In this document: positions 1-5,542 of the stretch, piece after piece
How the letters are laid out: each line of letters opens with the position of its first letter
How positions within the stretch are numbered: position 1 is the first letter of the stretch
Origin: an uncultured Ruminococcus sp.
Lineage (GTDB): Bacteria > Bacillota > Clostridia > Oscillospirales > Ruminococcaceae
Direction: 5' to 3'
Assembly: GCA_947177935.1 (NCBI GenBank)
Contig: CAMWWG010000064.1
Span: 1-6,123 of the forward strand
Length of the DNA: 6,123 nucleotides
Made by a program: the position numbers and the translations under genes
Notes under the pieces: generated by a model
The model's input: only the letters and a program-made list of their open reading frames with translations
Databases searched by the model: none
What the model was told of the DNA's origin: nothing

Positions 1-10
1 CTGCTTTTTC

Positions 11-304
11 TCATGCGAATGAAAAAATCTTATCATAACCCCACATGAAACATGCGCCGAACAAAAATCCTGCTGTTGCCACAAAATACGCTGGCAGTTT
101 TGAAATCTGTTCCGCCCGTTCAATTGCCGGCTGCAACAGCGACCAGAAACTTGCGGCAATCATCACGCCGGACGCAAAACCAAGCATGAAATTTAAGATT
201 TTCTGATTAGGTGACTTGAAAAATATCACAATCGCCGCACCCAGTGCCGTCACAAGCCATGTGCCGACTGTGGCAAGCAGTGCCATCCACACAAACTGAT
301 TCAT
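11..304 (-). CDS. ZIP-family metal transporter, N-terminal part, cut short by a probable frameshift
   Basis: ZIP proteins carry divalent metals such as zinc, iron or manganese across the cytoplasmic membrane. The product has three hydrophobic stretches. It matches the start of the GufA/ZupT-like branch: a TALGAA segment in helix 1, then LGFASGVMIAASFWSLLQPAIE in pieces typical of helix 2 (GFASGVMIAASFWSLL), then a third helix ending WGYDKIF. Family members are about 250-270 residues, but this frame stops after about 97. The stop at 11-13 follows a run of six T on the coding strand (22-27). Dropping one T reads HSHEKKQ straight to the window edge, which is the expected histidine-rich loop. The gene therefore probably continues beyond position 1. 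AGGAGG lies at 324-319. A GTG at 319 overlaps it and cannot be the start. The ATG at 304 fits family starts (spacing 14), and a TTG at 313 (spacing 5) is the alternative. Family call is firm; intact or broken is unresolved. Confidence 0.8.
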   Translation of the reverse strand: MNQFVWMALLATVGTWLVTALGAAIVIFFKSPNQKILNFMLGFASGVMIAASFWSLLQPAIERAEQISKLPAYFVATAGFLFGACFMWGYDKIFSFA

Positions 305-323
305 TGAATTCAAAAACACCTCC

Positions 324-346
324 TGTAGCTATTATATTTCGCTACA
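324..346. promoter_or_regulatory. Inverted repeat, possible operator at the ZIP gene promoter
   Basis: TGTAGC at 324-329 and GCTACA at 341-346 form a perfect 6-bp inverted repeat with an 11-bp spacer. The spacer holds the candidate -10 box (TATAAT on the minus strand, 336-331) of the ZIP gene. A 23-bp dyad centred on a -10 element suits a repressor site, and metal uptake genes are commonly repressed by metal-sensing regulators. It does not match a regulator consensus I can name, so the regulator is unknown. The arms could also pair as a weak hairpin. Confidence 0.35.
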
Positions 347-360
347 GTATCATTTGTGAA
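331..360 (-). promoter_or_regulatory. Candidate promoter of the ZIP transporter gene
   Basis: On the minus strand a TATAAT box (336-331) lies 18 bp downstream of TTCACA (360-355), which matches TTGACA at five of six positions. Transcription would start near 324, right at the Shine-Dalgarno sequence, leaving a very short leader. That tightness makes the call uncertain. No better minus-strand promoter was seen in this gap. Confidence 0.4.
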
Positions 361-376
361 TTCCTGTAAAAATCAC

Positions 377-405
377 TTGACTTTTCTGGTAATTCATGTT
401 ATGAT
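377..405 (+). promoter_or_regulatory. Sigma-A-type promoter with extended -10 for the 431-2882 operon
   Basis: TTGACT (377-382) and TATGAT (400-405) are separated by 17 bp, and TG at 397-398 makes an extended -10. Transcription should start near 411-413, about 20 bases before the ATG at 431. It is the only strong forward promoter seen ahead of the three-gene run. Its sequence is strikingly like the promoter at 5403-5431. Confidence 0.75.
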
Positions 406-430
406 AAAAAACAGGGAAAGAGGTGATTCC

Positions 431-946
431 ATGTCGAAAAAGAATCAGAAAAAGAACTCCTGCAAACAAAAATCCAGAAAAGGGAAGTACTGGATTGGAG
501 AAGAATACATCATCCAGTATCGTTCTGGAGAAAGATCTGTTTTACTGGCAGTCTGTAGCTTTGTCTGTGTGTGCAATATTGCATTAACTGTTTTGTTTAT
601 AGTAGATAAAGGATTTTTGGGCATTCTTCTCTTGCTGCCTGCTGTTCCAGCTGTCCTGTCAATGCTTTATACGCTTCATTTCCGGATTCAGTTCCGGATG
701 TATCAGAAAAAAATGAAAATTCAAAAATTATTCCAAAAATCACAGGCAATTCCCCTGGATGAAATCCAGGAAATCTATTACAGTACAGACGGCAAGGTGA
801 AATTTCTGAATATTATCACAGAATCCACAAAAATCCATGTGAATACATCTGCCTGTGAAAATGTGGATTGGCTAAAAATTTTTCTGGAAGAACATTGTGA
901 ACATAAATTCAGGACAGGAATCAGAAAGGAGCTGCATTTATTATAA
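431..946 (+). CDS. Small two-helix membrane protein with a C-terminal cytoplasmic domain, possibly PH-like (hypothetical)
   Basis: The product is 171 residues. The ATG at 431 is preferred because AGAGGTG lies at 419-425; an in-frame ATG at 356 would sit upstream of the promoter. Residues 1-20 are very rich in Lys and Asn. Two hydrophobic helices follow, about 37-58 and 60-83, forming a hairpin, then a basic amphipathic stretch (RIQFRMYQKKMKIQKL). The soluble C-terminal half (about 107-160) contains IPLDEIQEIYYSTDGKVK followed by strands and a closing helix WLKIFLEEHC. That pattern resembles the bacterial PH-like domains of small membrane proteins, where such lines read IPLxxIxxI. This resemblance is an inference and no function is assigned. 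The positive residues flanking the hairpin place both ends in the cytoplasm. It is first in a probable operon, and its stop codon overlaps the likely start of endonuclease V. Confidence 0.75.
   Translation: MSKKNQKKNSCKQKSRKGKYWIGEEYIIQYRSGERSVLLAVCSFVCVCNIALTVLFIVDKGFLGILLLLPAVPAVLSMLYTLHFRIQFRMYQKKMKIQKLFQKSQAIPLDEIQEIYYSTDGKVKFLNIITESTKIHVNTSACENVDWLKIFLEEHCEHKFRTGIRKELHLL
927..942 (+). promoter_or_regulatory. Ribosome binding site and likely ATT start of endonuclease V
   Basis: AGGAG at 927-931 lies inside the end of the preceding gene. It is eight bases upstream of an in-frame ATT at 940-942, which is ideal spacing. The nfi frame is open from 907 and holds no ATG, GTG, TTG or CTG until a GTG at 1117. 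ATT is a rare but real bacterial start codon, known from infC. The ATA at 943 (spacing 11) is a second possibility. The stop of the preceding gene (944-946) overlaps this start, so translational coupling is likely. Confidence 0.6.
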
Positions 947-1644
947 ATATACTAGAACAGCAGGATTTTTTAAATATTCAGAATCAGCTCCGGGAGAAAA
1001 TTTGTCTTTCTAATGATTGCTATCCGGGCTTTGCTCCCGATCAGATCCGGACAGTTGCCGGGATTGATCTTGCTTACTGGAATCAGGATCAGCAGGAATC
1101 TGCGGTCTGCTGTATTGTGGTTCTGGATTTCCACACGCATGAAATTCTGGAAAAAAAGCAGTATCATGACCGGATTACTGCGCCATACATGCCGGGATTC
1201 CTGGCATTCCGGGAATTGCCGCTGATTTTAGAAACTGTGAAACTACTGGAACACAAGCCGGAGCTGTACATGTTTGACGGCAACGGTTATCTGCATCCCC
1301 GGCACATGGGAATTGCCACACATGCGGCATTTTATTTAAACACGCCCACGATCGGCGTTGCCAAGACTTATTTTAGAGTCGATCATAAAACAGATTATAC
1401 AGAACCGGAACAGACTGCCGGAAGTTATACAGATATTATCATTGACGGGGAAATCTACGGACGGACACTGCGGACGCATTCCGGTGTCAAGCCTGTTTTT
1501 GTGTCTGCCGGGAACGGAATTTCCCTGGATACAGCAACAACACTGACGCTTCAACTTGTTGGATCTGAAAGCAGAATCCCGATCCCGACCAGACTAGCAG
1601 ATCTGGAAACCCATACGGCAAGAAGTGAATTGCTTTGCAAGTAA
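940..1644 (+). CDS. nfi: Endonuclease V (deoxyinosine 3' endonuclease), YwqL type
   Basis: Endonuclease V nicks DNA one phosphodiester 3' of deaminated bases, mainly deoxyinosine, and so starts alternative excision repair in the cytoplasm. From the ATT at 940 the product is 234 residues, close to the family's 220-240. Conserved parts appear in order: VAGIDLAYW (catalytic Asp43), PYMPGFLAFRELP (Tyr83, the strand-separating wedge position, and Glu92), MFDGNGYLHPRHMGIATH (Asp113), PTIGVAK (Lys142), YTDIIIDGEIYGRTLRT, and FVSAGNGISLDTA. In the last motif, Asn192 stands where E. coli and Thermotoga enzymes have the metal-binding His. As I recall, B. subtilis YwqL also has Asn there, so this marks a subfamily rather than decay. 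Starting at the GTG at 1117 would remove Asp43 and give an inactive 175-residue protein, which argues for the unusual upstream start. The gene is second in the operon, and no terminator follows it before the next gene at 1689. Confidence 0.93.
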   Translation: MINILEQQDFLNIQNQLREKICLSNDCYPGFAPDQIRTVAGIDLAYWNQDQQESAVCCIVVLDFHTHEILEKKQYHDRITAPYMPGFLAFRELPLILETVKLLEHKPELYMFDGNGYLHPRHMGIATHAAFYLNTPTIGVAKTYFRVDHKTDYTEPEQTAGSYTDIIIDGEIYGRTLRTHSGVKPVFVSAGNGISLDTATTLTLQLVGSESRIPIPTRLADLETHTARSELLCK

Positions 1645-1671
1645 TTCCTATTAAAAATTAAAATAAAAAAG

Positions 1672-1691
1672 AAAGGTGAAAATCTGATTTG
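1672..1691 (+). promoter_or_regulatory. Ribosome binding site and TTG start of the C39-like gene
   Basis: AAAGGTG (1672-1678) is ten bases upstream of a TTG at 1689-1691. That TTG opens directly into a lysine-rich signal peptide n-region (KKYKKK). No ATG with a better site exists before the hydrophobic core, so TTG is the supported start. Confidence 0.7.
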
Positions 1692-2882
1692 AAAAAATAC
1701 AAGAAAAAATTAATCACATCTTTGTTGACAGCTGTCATGGTATGCAGTGCGGTAATGCCTTGTTCACAGGCAGGGGAGATGCTCTCTAAAAATTCTGGAA
1801 ATTCTGCAAATTTTGCCATCACACAGCAGATCCAGGCGAACGCCGCAGGCAGCCGGGCATTCAATCAGTTCCATCCGCAATGGAAAACTTATACTTACAC
1901 AAAATGGGCGCAGTCGGGGAATTCTCTTTATACGTCGGGCTGTATGCTGTTTTCATTCGGAAATGCGATTCATAGTCTGACCGGCAGAGTTGTCAACATC
2001 ACCGATCTGGCGGAATGGGCTTGTAACAATGGTTCATGGAGACCAGGCGCAGGCGGCGGCTACCGGGATTTGTTCTACAATCAGATTGAGACGGCTTATG
2101 GAAGAGTTTACCAATTCGCTATTGAGGGCAGATATTATGGAAATGTGGAAAATTCCCGGCTGACAGAACATCTTCTGAATGGTGGCGTAGCAACGGTACA
2201 TGTCCCAGGGCATTTCATGGCAATTACAGATTATAATCCGGTAAATCAGACATATCGGGTCATTGAGAGTGCTGTTTCTTCCAGCCGGGGACTTCCGGCA
2301 AGCAGTTGGGTTTCTGCATCCAAACTGGAAACAGGTCAGACCAAAGTGGATTGGTTCTGTCTGCTGAGCAAACAAAATTTTACGCCGGAAATCAGCAATC
2401 CTGAACAGGATTCTGCAAATGGAGAGATCCCGGACAGTACCGGCAATCAGAATCAGAACACGCAGGGGAATTCTGTGAACTATTTCCCGAAATATACCGG
2501 TGATCTGGATTCTTTTGCTGCTGCGCTGTATGTAGTCGGTGCAGACGGTTCTTATGCGTACCGGGAAAAAATCGCCTTTGCAAACGGCATTCCCGGTTAT
2601 ATGGGCACACTGGAGCAGAATAAATTATTATTTCAGTTATTAAAAGCCGGTCTCCTGATCAGACCAGATACAGCTCCAAATCTTTCAAAGAACTGTTTCC
2701 CGCAATACACTGGTACAGAAGAAACGCTTATTCTGGCATTACAGGATATGGGGATTGATAATTCTTACAGTTATCGTGCAAAGATTGCGGCAGCTAATGA
2801 TATTACAGGCTACTGCGGTGCATTTGCACAGAATCTTCAGATGCTGGAGTTGCTCAGAGCCGGAAATCTGCGCAAACCCTGA
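1689..2882 (+). CDS. Secreted C39-like cysteine peptidase with two C-terminal tandem modules
   Basis: The product is 397 residues and begins at TTG. A signal peptide covers residues 1 to about 28 (KKYKKK n-region, hydrophobic LITSLLTAVMVCSAVM, possible cleavage after SQA). Residues 29-55 are a low-complexity spacer. Residues 57-228 fit a C39-like papain-fold domain: SGCMLFSFGNA puts the candidate nucleophile at Cys85, GHFMAITDY gives His175, and RVIESA offers Glu193 where the family usually has Asp or Asn. Cys85 sits in SGCM rather than the common GCGPTS, so activity is not assured. A Ser/Asn/Gln-rich linker (229-263) leads to two related modules at 264-326 and 335-397. Similar units (FPxYTG...YRxKIAxANxIxGYxGTxxQN...LLKAG) occur, as I recall, at the ends of Firmicutes cell-wall hydrolases, so wall attachment is a reasonable inference. 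It is last in the operon and is followed by a strong terminator. The substrate is unknown. Confidence 0.8.
   Translation: MKKYKKKLITSLLTAVMVCSAVMPCSQAGEMLSKNSGNSANFAITQQIQANAAGSRAFNQFHPQWKTYTYTKWAQSGNSLYTSGCMLFSFGNAIHSLTGRVVNITDLAEWACNNGSWRPGAGGGYRDLFYNQIETAYGRVYQFAIEGRYYGNVENSRLTEHLLNGGVATVHVPGHFMAITDYNPVNQTYRVIESAVSSSRGLPASSWVSASKLETGQTKVDWFCLLSKQNFTPEISNPEQDSANGEIPDSTGNQNQNTQGNSVNYFPKYTGDLDSFAAALYVVGADGSYAYREKIAFANGIPGYMGTLEQNKLLFQLLKAGLLIRPDTAPNLSKNCFPQYTGTEETLILALQDMGIDNSYSYRAKIAAANDITGYCGAFAQNLQMLELLRAGNLRKP
2478..2879 (+). repeat. Two tandem C-terminal modules of the C39-like protein
   Basis: Two units of about 63 residues, 71 residues apart, share NxFPxYTG, an acidic or hydroxyl stretch, AL, SYxYRxKIAxAN, IxGYxG, QN, and LLxAGxLxxP. 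They occupy roughly 2478-2666 and 2691-2879. The DNA copies have diverged clearly, so this is an old domain duplication rather than a recent slippage event. Confidence 0.8.
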
Positions 2883-2892
2883 AAATTGCAGA

Positions 2893-2922
2893 AAAAAGAA
2901 GCCCATTGCAGGGCTTCTTTTT
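2893..2922. terminator. Bidirectional intrinsic terminator between convergent genes
   Basis: A perfect 12-bp stem (2893-2904 with 2911-2922) closes a six-base ATTGCA loop. The core is AGAAGCCC/GGGCTTCT, with a T tract on the plus strand and a TTTTTT tract on the minus strand. It lies 10 bases after the C39-like stop and 16 bases beyond the stop of the minus-strand LRR gene, so it can serve both. Confidence 0.92.
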
Positions 2923-2938
2923 GTAATTGTTGTTATTA

Positions 2939-5206
2939 TTATGTTATTTCGAGCTCCAGGATAGAATTCATATAGTCTTGAATATCTCCAACAAATGTGC
3001 CTGTTCCGGTTGCCGCACTATATTGCAGGATAATACTTGCATCTATGGAATTGAGAAGTCCATCCTGATTTACGTCGGCTGCTGTCATCTGGGCATCACT
3101 CAATGAACTTTCACCTGTACCGAGACCAGCAGCGGTCTTCAGAATCCATGCAGAATCAGAAGCATCCACAACACCGTCACCGTTGACATCACCACAGGAC
3201 AAGACTTCCGATTCAGAACCGGTGCTGTTATAGTGAATCGTTGCATTTGTGAGAGCGTCGTTATAGAGATCAATCTTGATTGCGTTCCACTGTTCTTCTG
3301 TTCCGGTGTAGTAAACATCTTCCAGATATTCACATTTATCAAATGCGCCCGGTTCGATGTCTGTGATACTGTCGGGGATGACAATGGATCTCAATCCTGT
3401 GCATTCATAAAATGTACCAAATGCAATCTTTGTCAAACTGTTTGGAAGTGTAACGCTTTTCAGTCTTTCGCATCTTGCGAATGCATCATTGCTTATTTCG
3501 GTCACACTGTCCGGAATGCTGATCTCCTCCAGGAAAATGCAATTTTCAAATGCACTTTTACCAATAATTGTCACACTGTCTGCAAGCGTAACACTTGTGA
3601 TGGTTTTATTAGAAATAAATGCCTTATCATTGATTCTTGTGACAGTGTCAGGAATGACAACAGGATTATTGCTTAATCTTCCGCTAATCAGAATCCCGTT
3701 TACAATGACAAGCCTGTCATGTAATTCATGGGCTGTCAGCCATGCTGTACCGGAAAATGCCGATTCACCGATGCTTGTGACGCTTTCAGGAATTGTGATG
3801 TTTTCCAGTAATTTGCAATCACTAAAAGCACCCCGATCAATGCTTGTCACACCGTCCGGAATGACAATCTCTGTTAATGATTCACACTTGCCGAATGTAC
3901 TATTGCCAATGCTTGTCACACCCTGAGGAATGGTAATATCTGTTAAATTTCCGCACAAGTAGAATGCGCCGTCTCCGATCGTTGTAACACTTTCTGGGAT
4001 TGTGACACTCCGCAGTTGTGTACATTTAGAGAATGCATTATTACCAATACTTGTGACGCCCTCCGGGATCACAACGCTGGTAATGACGCTACCTTCCATG
4101 AATGCACCGTCACTGATGGATGTGACACCATCCGGAATGACCACATCACCCATGCAGTCGAGTCCATCAATCAGCACATGATTGACAATGACAAAAGGCG
4201 AATCAGAACTCTGCTGTTTCTGTTCCTCCAGCCAGGGCGTATTTGCAAATACACTTTCACCAAGCGTAACATGCGCCGGATATGTCAAATTTGTGAGAGA
4301 AGAACAATCAGCGAAAGCATCAGAATCGACCCGTGTGACGTTTTCCGGAATTACAATTTCCGTCAAACCCGTACAGCCGGAGAATGCACCGTAACCAATT
4401 TCAGTCACGCTGTCAGGAAGGATCATTTCTGTAAGAGATGTGCAGTTACTGAATGTATTTACATCAATTACAGTAATTCCCTGCGGAAGGGTGATCTCTG
4501 TTAGACTTACACAATTAGAAAAAGCAGAGCCAATTTCTGTTACACCGGCAGGAATTGCAAGCACTTCCAGTGCTTTACAATTACAGAATGCAGCATCGCA
4601 AATTTTTTCTATACTGTCCGGGAGTGTTACATCCGTCAGGCTGTAACAGTCAGAGAGTATTCTTTGGCTCAAGGCTTTCAGATTACTCGGAAGGACAATA
4701 CTCTGGAGTTTTCCCATGCAGGAAAATGCGCCGTCACCGATTCTTGTGACACTGTCGGGGATGGTGATTTCTTCCATACCAGTGCAGTAGCTGAAAGCGT
4801 CAGCGCCGATGGATGTGACACTGCCCGGAATCGTAATGCTTTTTAGTTTGTAGCAGTGTGCAAAGGAACGGCTGCCGATCCTGGTAACGGGGAGATCTTC
4901 AATCACATCCGGGATCACAACTGTTTCAGCGGATTTGTCGCAAAGATAGATTTCTACCGTATCATAGACACCGTCTTTGTCGTTGTCAACTTTGAGATAC
5001 TGAAAATTCTCGTAAGTAGCAGGTTCGCTTGCCGTTCTGTAGGCTTCATAGAAAGAATCTGACGTATCATCGTCAATGAGAACGCCAATGAGAGCGGATT
5101 CACTTTCAGTCATTGCCGAAACCGGCACGGAACAAGAGAGCATGGCACTTCCGGCGAGCAGGATGCTCATGACACATGAAATGATCTGTTTTGTTTTCTG
5201 TTTCAT
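2939..5206 (-). CDS. Secreted BspA-like leucine-rich-repeat protein with C-terminal type I dockerin
   Basis: The product is 755 residues. Residues 1-31 are a signal peptide (MKQKTK, hydrophobic core, cleavage likely after VSA). A pre-LRR segment (about 60-107) contains VDNDKDGVYDTVEIYLC and IEDLPVTRIG, the usual lead-in to BspA repeats. About 21 LRR_5 units of 23 residues follow, pattern xAFxxCxxLxxIxIPxSVTxIGx, in three blocks near 108-322, 363-486 and 528-635. Each break has a WL turn and a VIVNxxLIxG strand. After a cap (YTGTEEQWNAIKI) and a short linker, residues 671-737 form a dockerin with two calcium loops, DVNGDGVVDASD and DVNQDGLLNSID. Dockerins bind cohesins of a scaffoldin, so the protein is probably docked in a cellulosome-type complex outside the cell. 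BspA-like repeats mediate binding to proteins or surfaces. No catalytic domain is seen. The ribosome binding site is weak (GAAAGTGA, 5223-5216), but the promoter is strong. The ligand is unknown. Confidence 0.95.
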   Translation of the reverse strand: MKQKTKQIISCVMSILLAGSAMLSCSVPVSAMTESESALIGVLIDDDTSDSFYEAYRTASEPATYENFQYLKVDNDKDGVYDTVEIYLCDKSAETVVIPDVIEDLPVTRIGSRSFAHCYKLKSITIPGSVTSIGADAFSYCTGMEEITIPDSVTRIGDGAFSCMGKLQSIVLPSNLKALSQRILSDCYSLTDVTLPDSIEKICDAAFCNCKALEVLAIPAGVTEIGSAFSNCVSLTEITLPQGITVIDVNTFSNCTSLTEMILPDSVTEIGYGAFSGCTGLTEIVIPENVTRVDSDAFADCSSLTNLTYPAHVTLGESVFANTPWLEEQKQQSSDSPFVIVNHVLIDGLDCMGDVVIPDGVTSISDGAFMEGSVITSVVIPEGVTSIGNNAFSKCTQLRSVTIPESVTTIGDGAFYLCGNLTDITIPQGVTSIGNSTFGKCESLTEIVIPDGVTSIDRGAFSDCKLLENITIPESVTSIGESAFSGTAWLTAHELHDRLVIVNGILISGRLSNNPVVIPDTVTRINDKAFISNKTITSVTLADSVTIIGKSAFENCIFLEEISIPDSVTEISNDAFARCERLKSVTLPNSLTKIAFGTFYECTGLRSIVIPDSITDIEPGAFDKCEYLEDVYYTGTEEQWNAIKIDLYNDALTNATIHYNSTGSESEVLSCGDVNGDGVVDASDSAWILKTAAGLGTGESSLSDAQMTAADVNQDGLLNSIDASIILQYSAATGTGTFVGDIQDYMNSILELEIT
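2996..3196 (-). other. Type I dockerin domain of the LRR protein
   Basis: This part codes residues 671-737. Two F-hand loops carry Asp/Asn at positions 1, 3, 5, 9 and 12 (D,N,D,D,D and D,N,D,N,D), followed by helices SAWILKTAAG and ASIILQYSA. The residues at loop positions 10-11, which steer cohesin choice in known dockerins, are Ala-Ser in the first loop and Ser-Ile in the second. The two faces therefore differ, so a single binding mode is more likely than a symmetric dual one (inference). Confidence 0.9.
3272..4885 (-). repeat. LRR_5 (BspA-type) repeat array, 69-bp period
   Basis: About 21 units coding 23 residues each, in three blocks. On the plus strand the array shows as recurring GTxACxCTxTCxGGxAT-like and GAATGC words. 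The second block (363-486) is the most regular, with units such as IPEGVTSIGNNAF and IPESVTTIGDGAF. Such arrays can gain or lose units by recombination, so copy number may vary among strains. Confidence 0.85.
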
Positions 5207-5261
5207 AAAATCACATCACTTTCTATTCAAGTTTCTTCGGGGTTTTATGTTTTATAATATT

Positions 5262-5290
5262 ATTATAGCATAAAAATTCTGAAATGTCAA
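5262..5290 (-). promoter_or_regulatory. Consensus sigma-A promoter of the LRR-dockerin gene
   Basis: On the minus strand, TTGACA (5290-5285) and TATAAT (5267-5262) are exact consensus hexamers with a 17-bp spacer. TGC directly before the -10 completes an extended -10 box. Transcription should start near 5255, giving a leader of about 50 bases before the ATG at 5206. No operator-like dyad overlaps it, so strong, largely constitutive transcription is expected. Confidence 0.85.
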
Positions 5291-5402
5291 GTGTTTTCAT
5301 TGGCTTTTTCTTTTTTGAATTGGTTCATTCTTTTAACTGATTTTGTCAAGCATTTTTTTTGAATTTTTGTAAAAAATAAAAAAAATGGGTAGAAATTTTC
5401 CC

Positions 5403-5431
5403 TTGACTTCTCTGCACAGTTATGTTATAAT
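5403..5431 (+). promoter_or_regulatory. Sigma-A promoter with extended -10 for the glycosyltransferase-like gene
   Basis: TTGACT (5403-5408) and TATAAT (5426-5431) are 17 bp apart, with TG at 5423-5424 forming an extended -10. The start of transcription should fall near 5438, leaving an AT-rich leader of about 105 bases before the ATG at 5543. Confidence 0.85.
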
Positions 5432-5484
5432 AAGCAATGGCAACTAAAATAATACTGCTTGTAATGATTCAAAATAACTATAAA

Positions 5485-5512
5485 AGTAATTATTTAATAA
5501 TAGTAATTATTT
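5485..5512 (+). repeat. Short direct repeat in the leader of the glycosyltransferase-like gene
   Basis: AGTAATTATTT occurs at 5485-5495 and again at 5502-5512, 17 bases apart, within the untranslated leader. In DNA this extreme in A+T it could be chance or an old duplication. No function is assigned. Confidence 0.4.
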
Positions 5513-5542
5513 TAAAAAAAAATTTAAGAGGGAATAAAAATT

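Larger units (their letters stand above)
5207..5542. other. AT-rich divergent intergenic region
   Basis: This gene-free stretch of 336 bases lies between the LRR gene (leftward) and the glycosyltransferase-like gene (rightward). It holds a near-perfect promoter for each direction (5262-5290 and 5403-5431). Between them are about 110 bases of A and T runs (5291-5402) that include TTTTTTGAATT twice, at 5311 and near 5356. The A-rich segment 5370-5388 just upstream of the rightward -35 box could act as an UP element. I see no RNA gene, and no riboswitch that I can recognise. Confidence 0.6.

Noticed and set aside
356..430. ATG at 356 as start of the small membrane protein
   Set aside because: It lies upstream of the -35 and -10 boxes at 377-405 and has no ribosome binding site; ATG 431 has a good one.
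1117..1119. GTG 1117 as start of endonuclease V
   Set aside because: It would remove the catalytic Asp motif and lies mid-strand in the fold, with no convincing ribosome binding site before it.
1635..1664. Possible promoter TTGCAA-N18-TAAAAT before the C39-like gene
   Set aside because: Weak match in A-rich DNA, and transcription would begin at the ribosome binding site. Read-through from 377-405 explains expression more simply, though an internal promoter is not excluded.
3233..4846. Several plus-strand frames of 60-162 codons opposite the LRR gene
   Set aside because: They mirror the 69-bp repeats of the LRR gene on the other strand, are rich in Cys and low-complexity words, and lack ribosome binding sites. 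The minus-strand frame has a signal peptide, repeats and a dockerin.
3272..4885. CRISPR-like periodic pattern
   Set aside because: The 69-bp period is in-frame protein repeat coding with diverged units, not identical short repeats with unique spacers.
5344..5349. Second minus-strand TTGACA
   Set aside because: No -10 box lies 16-18 bp downstream of it on that strand.
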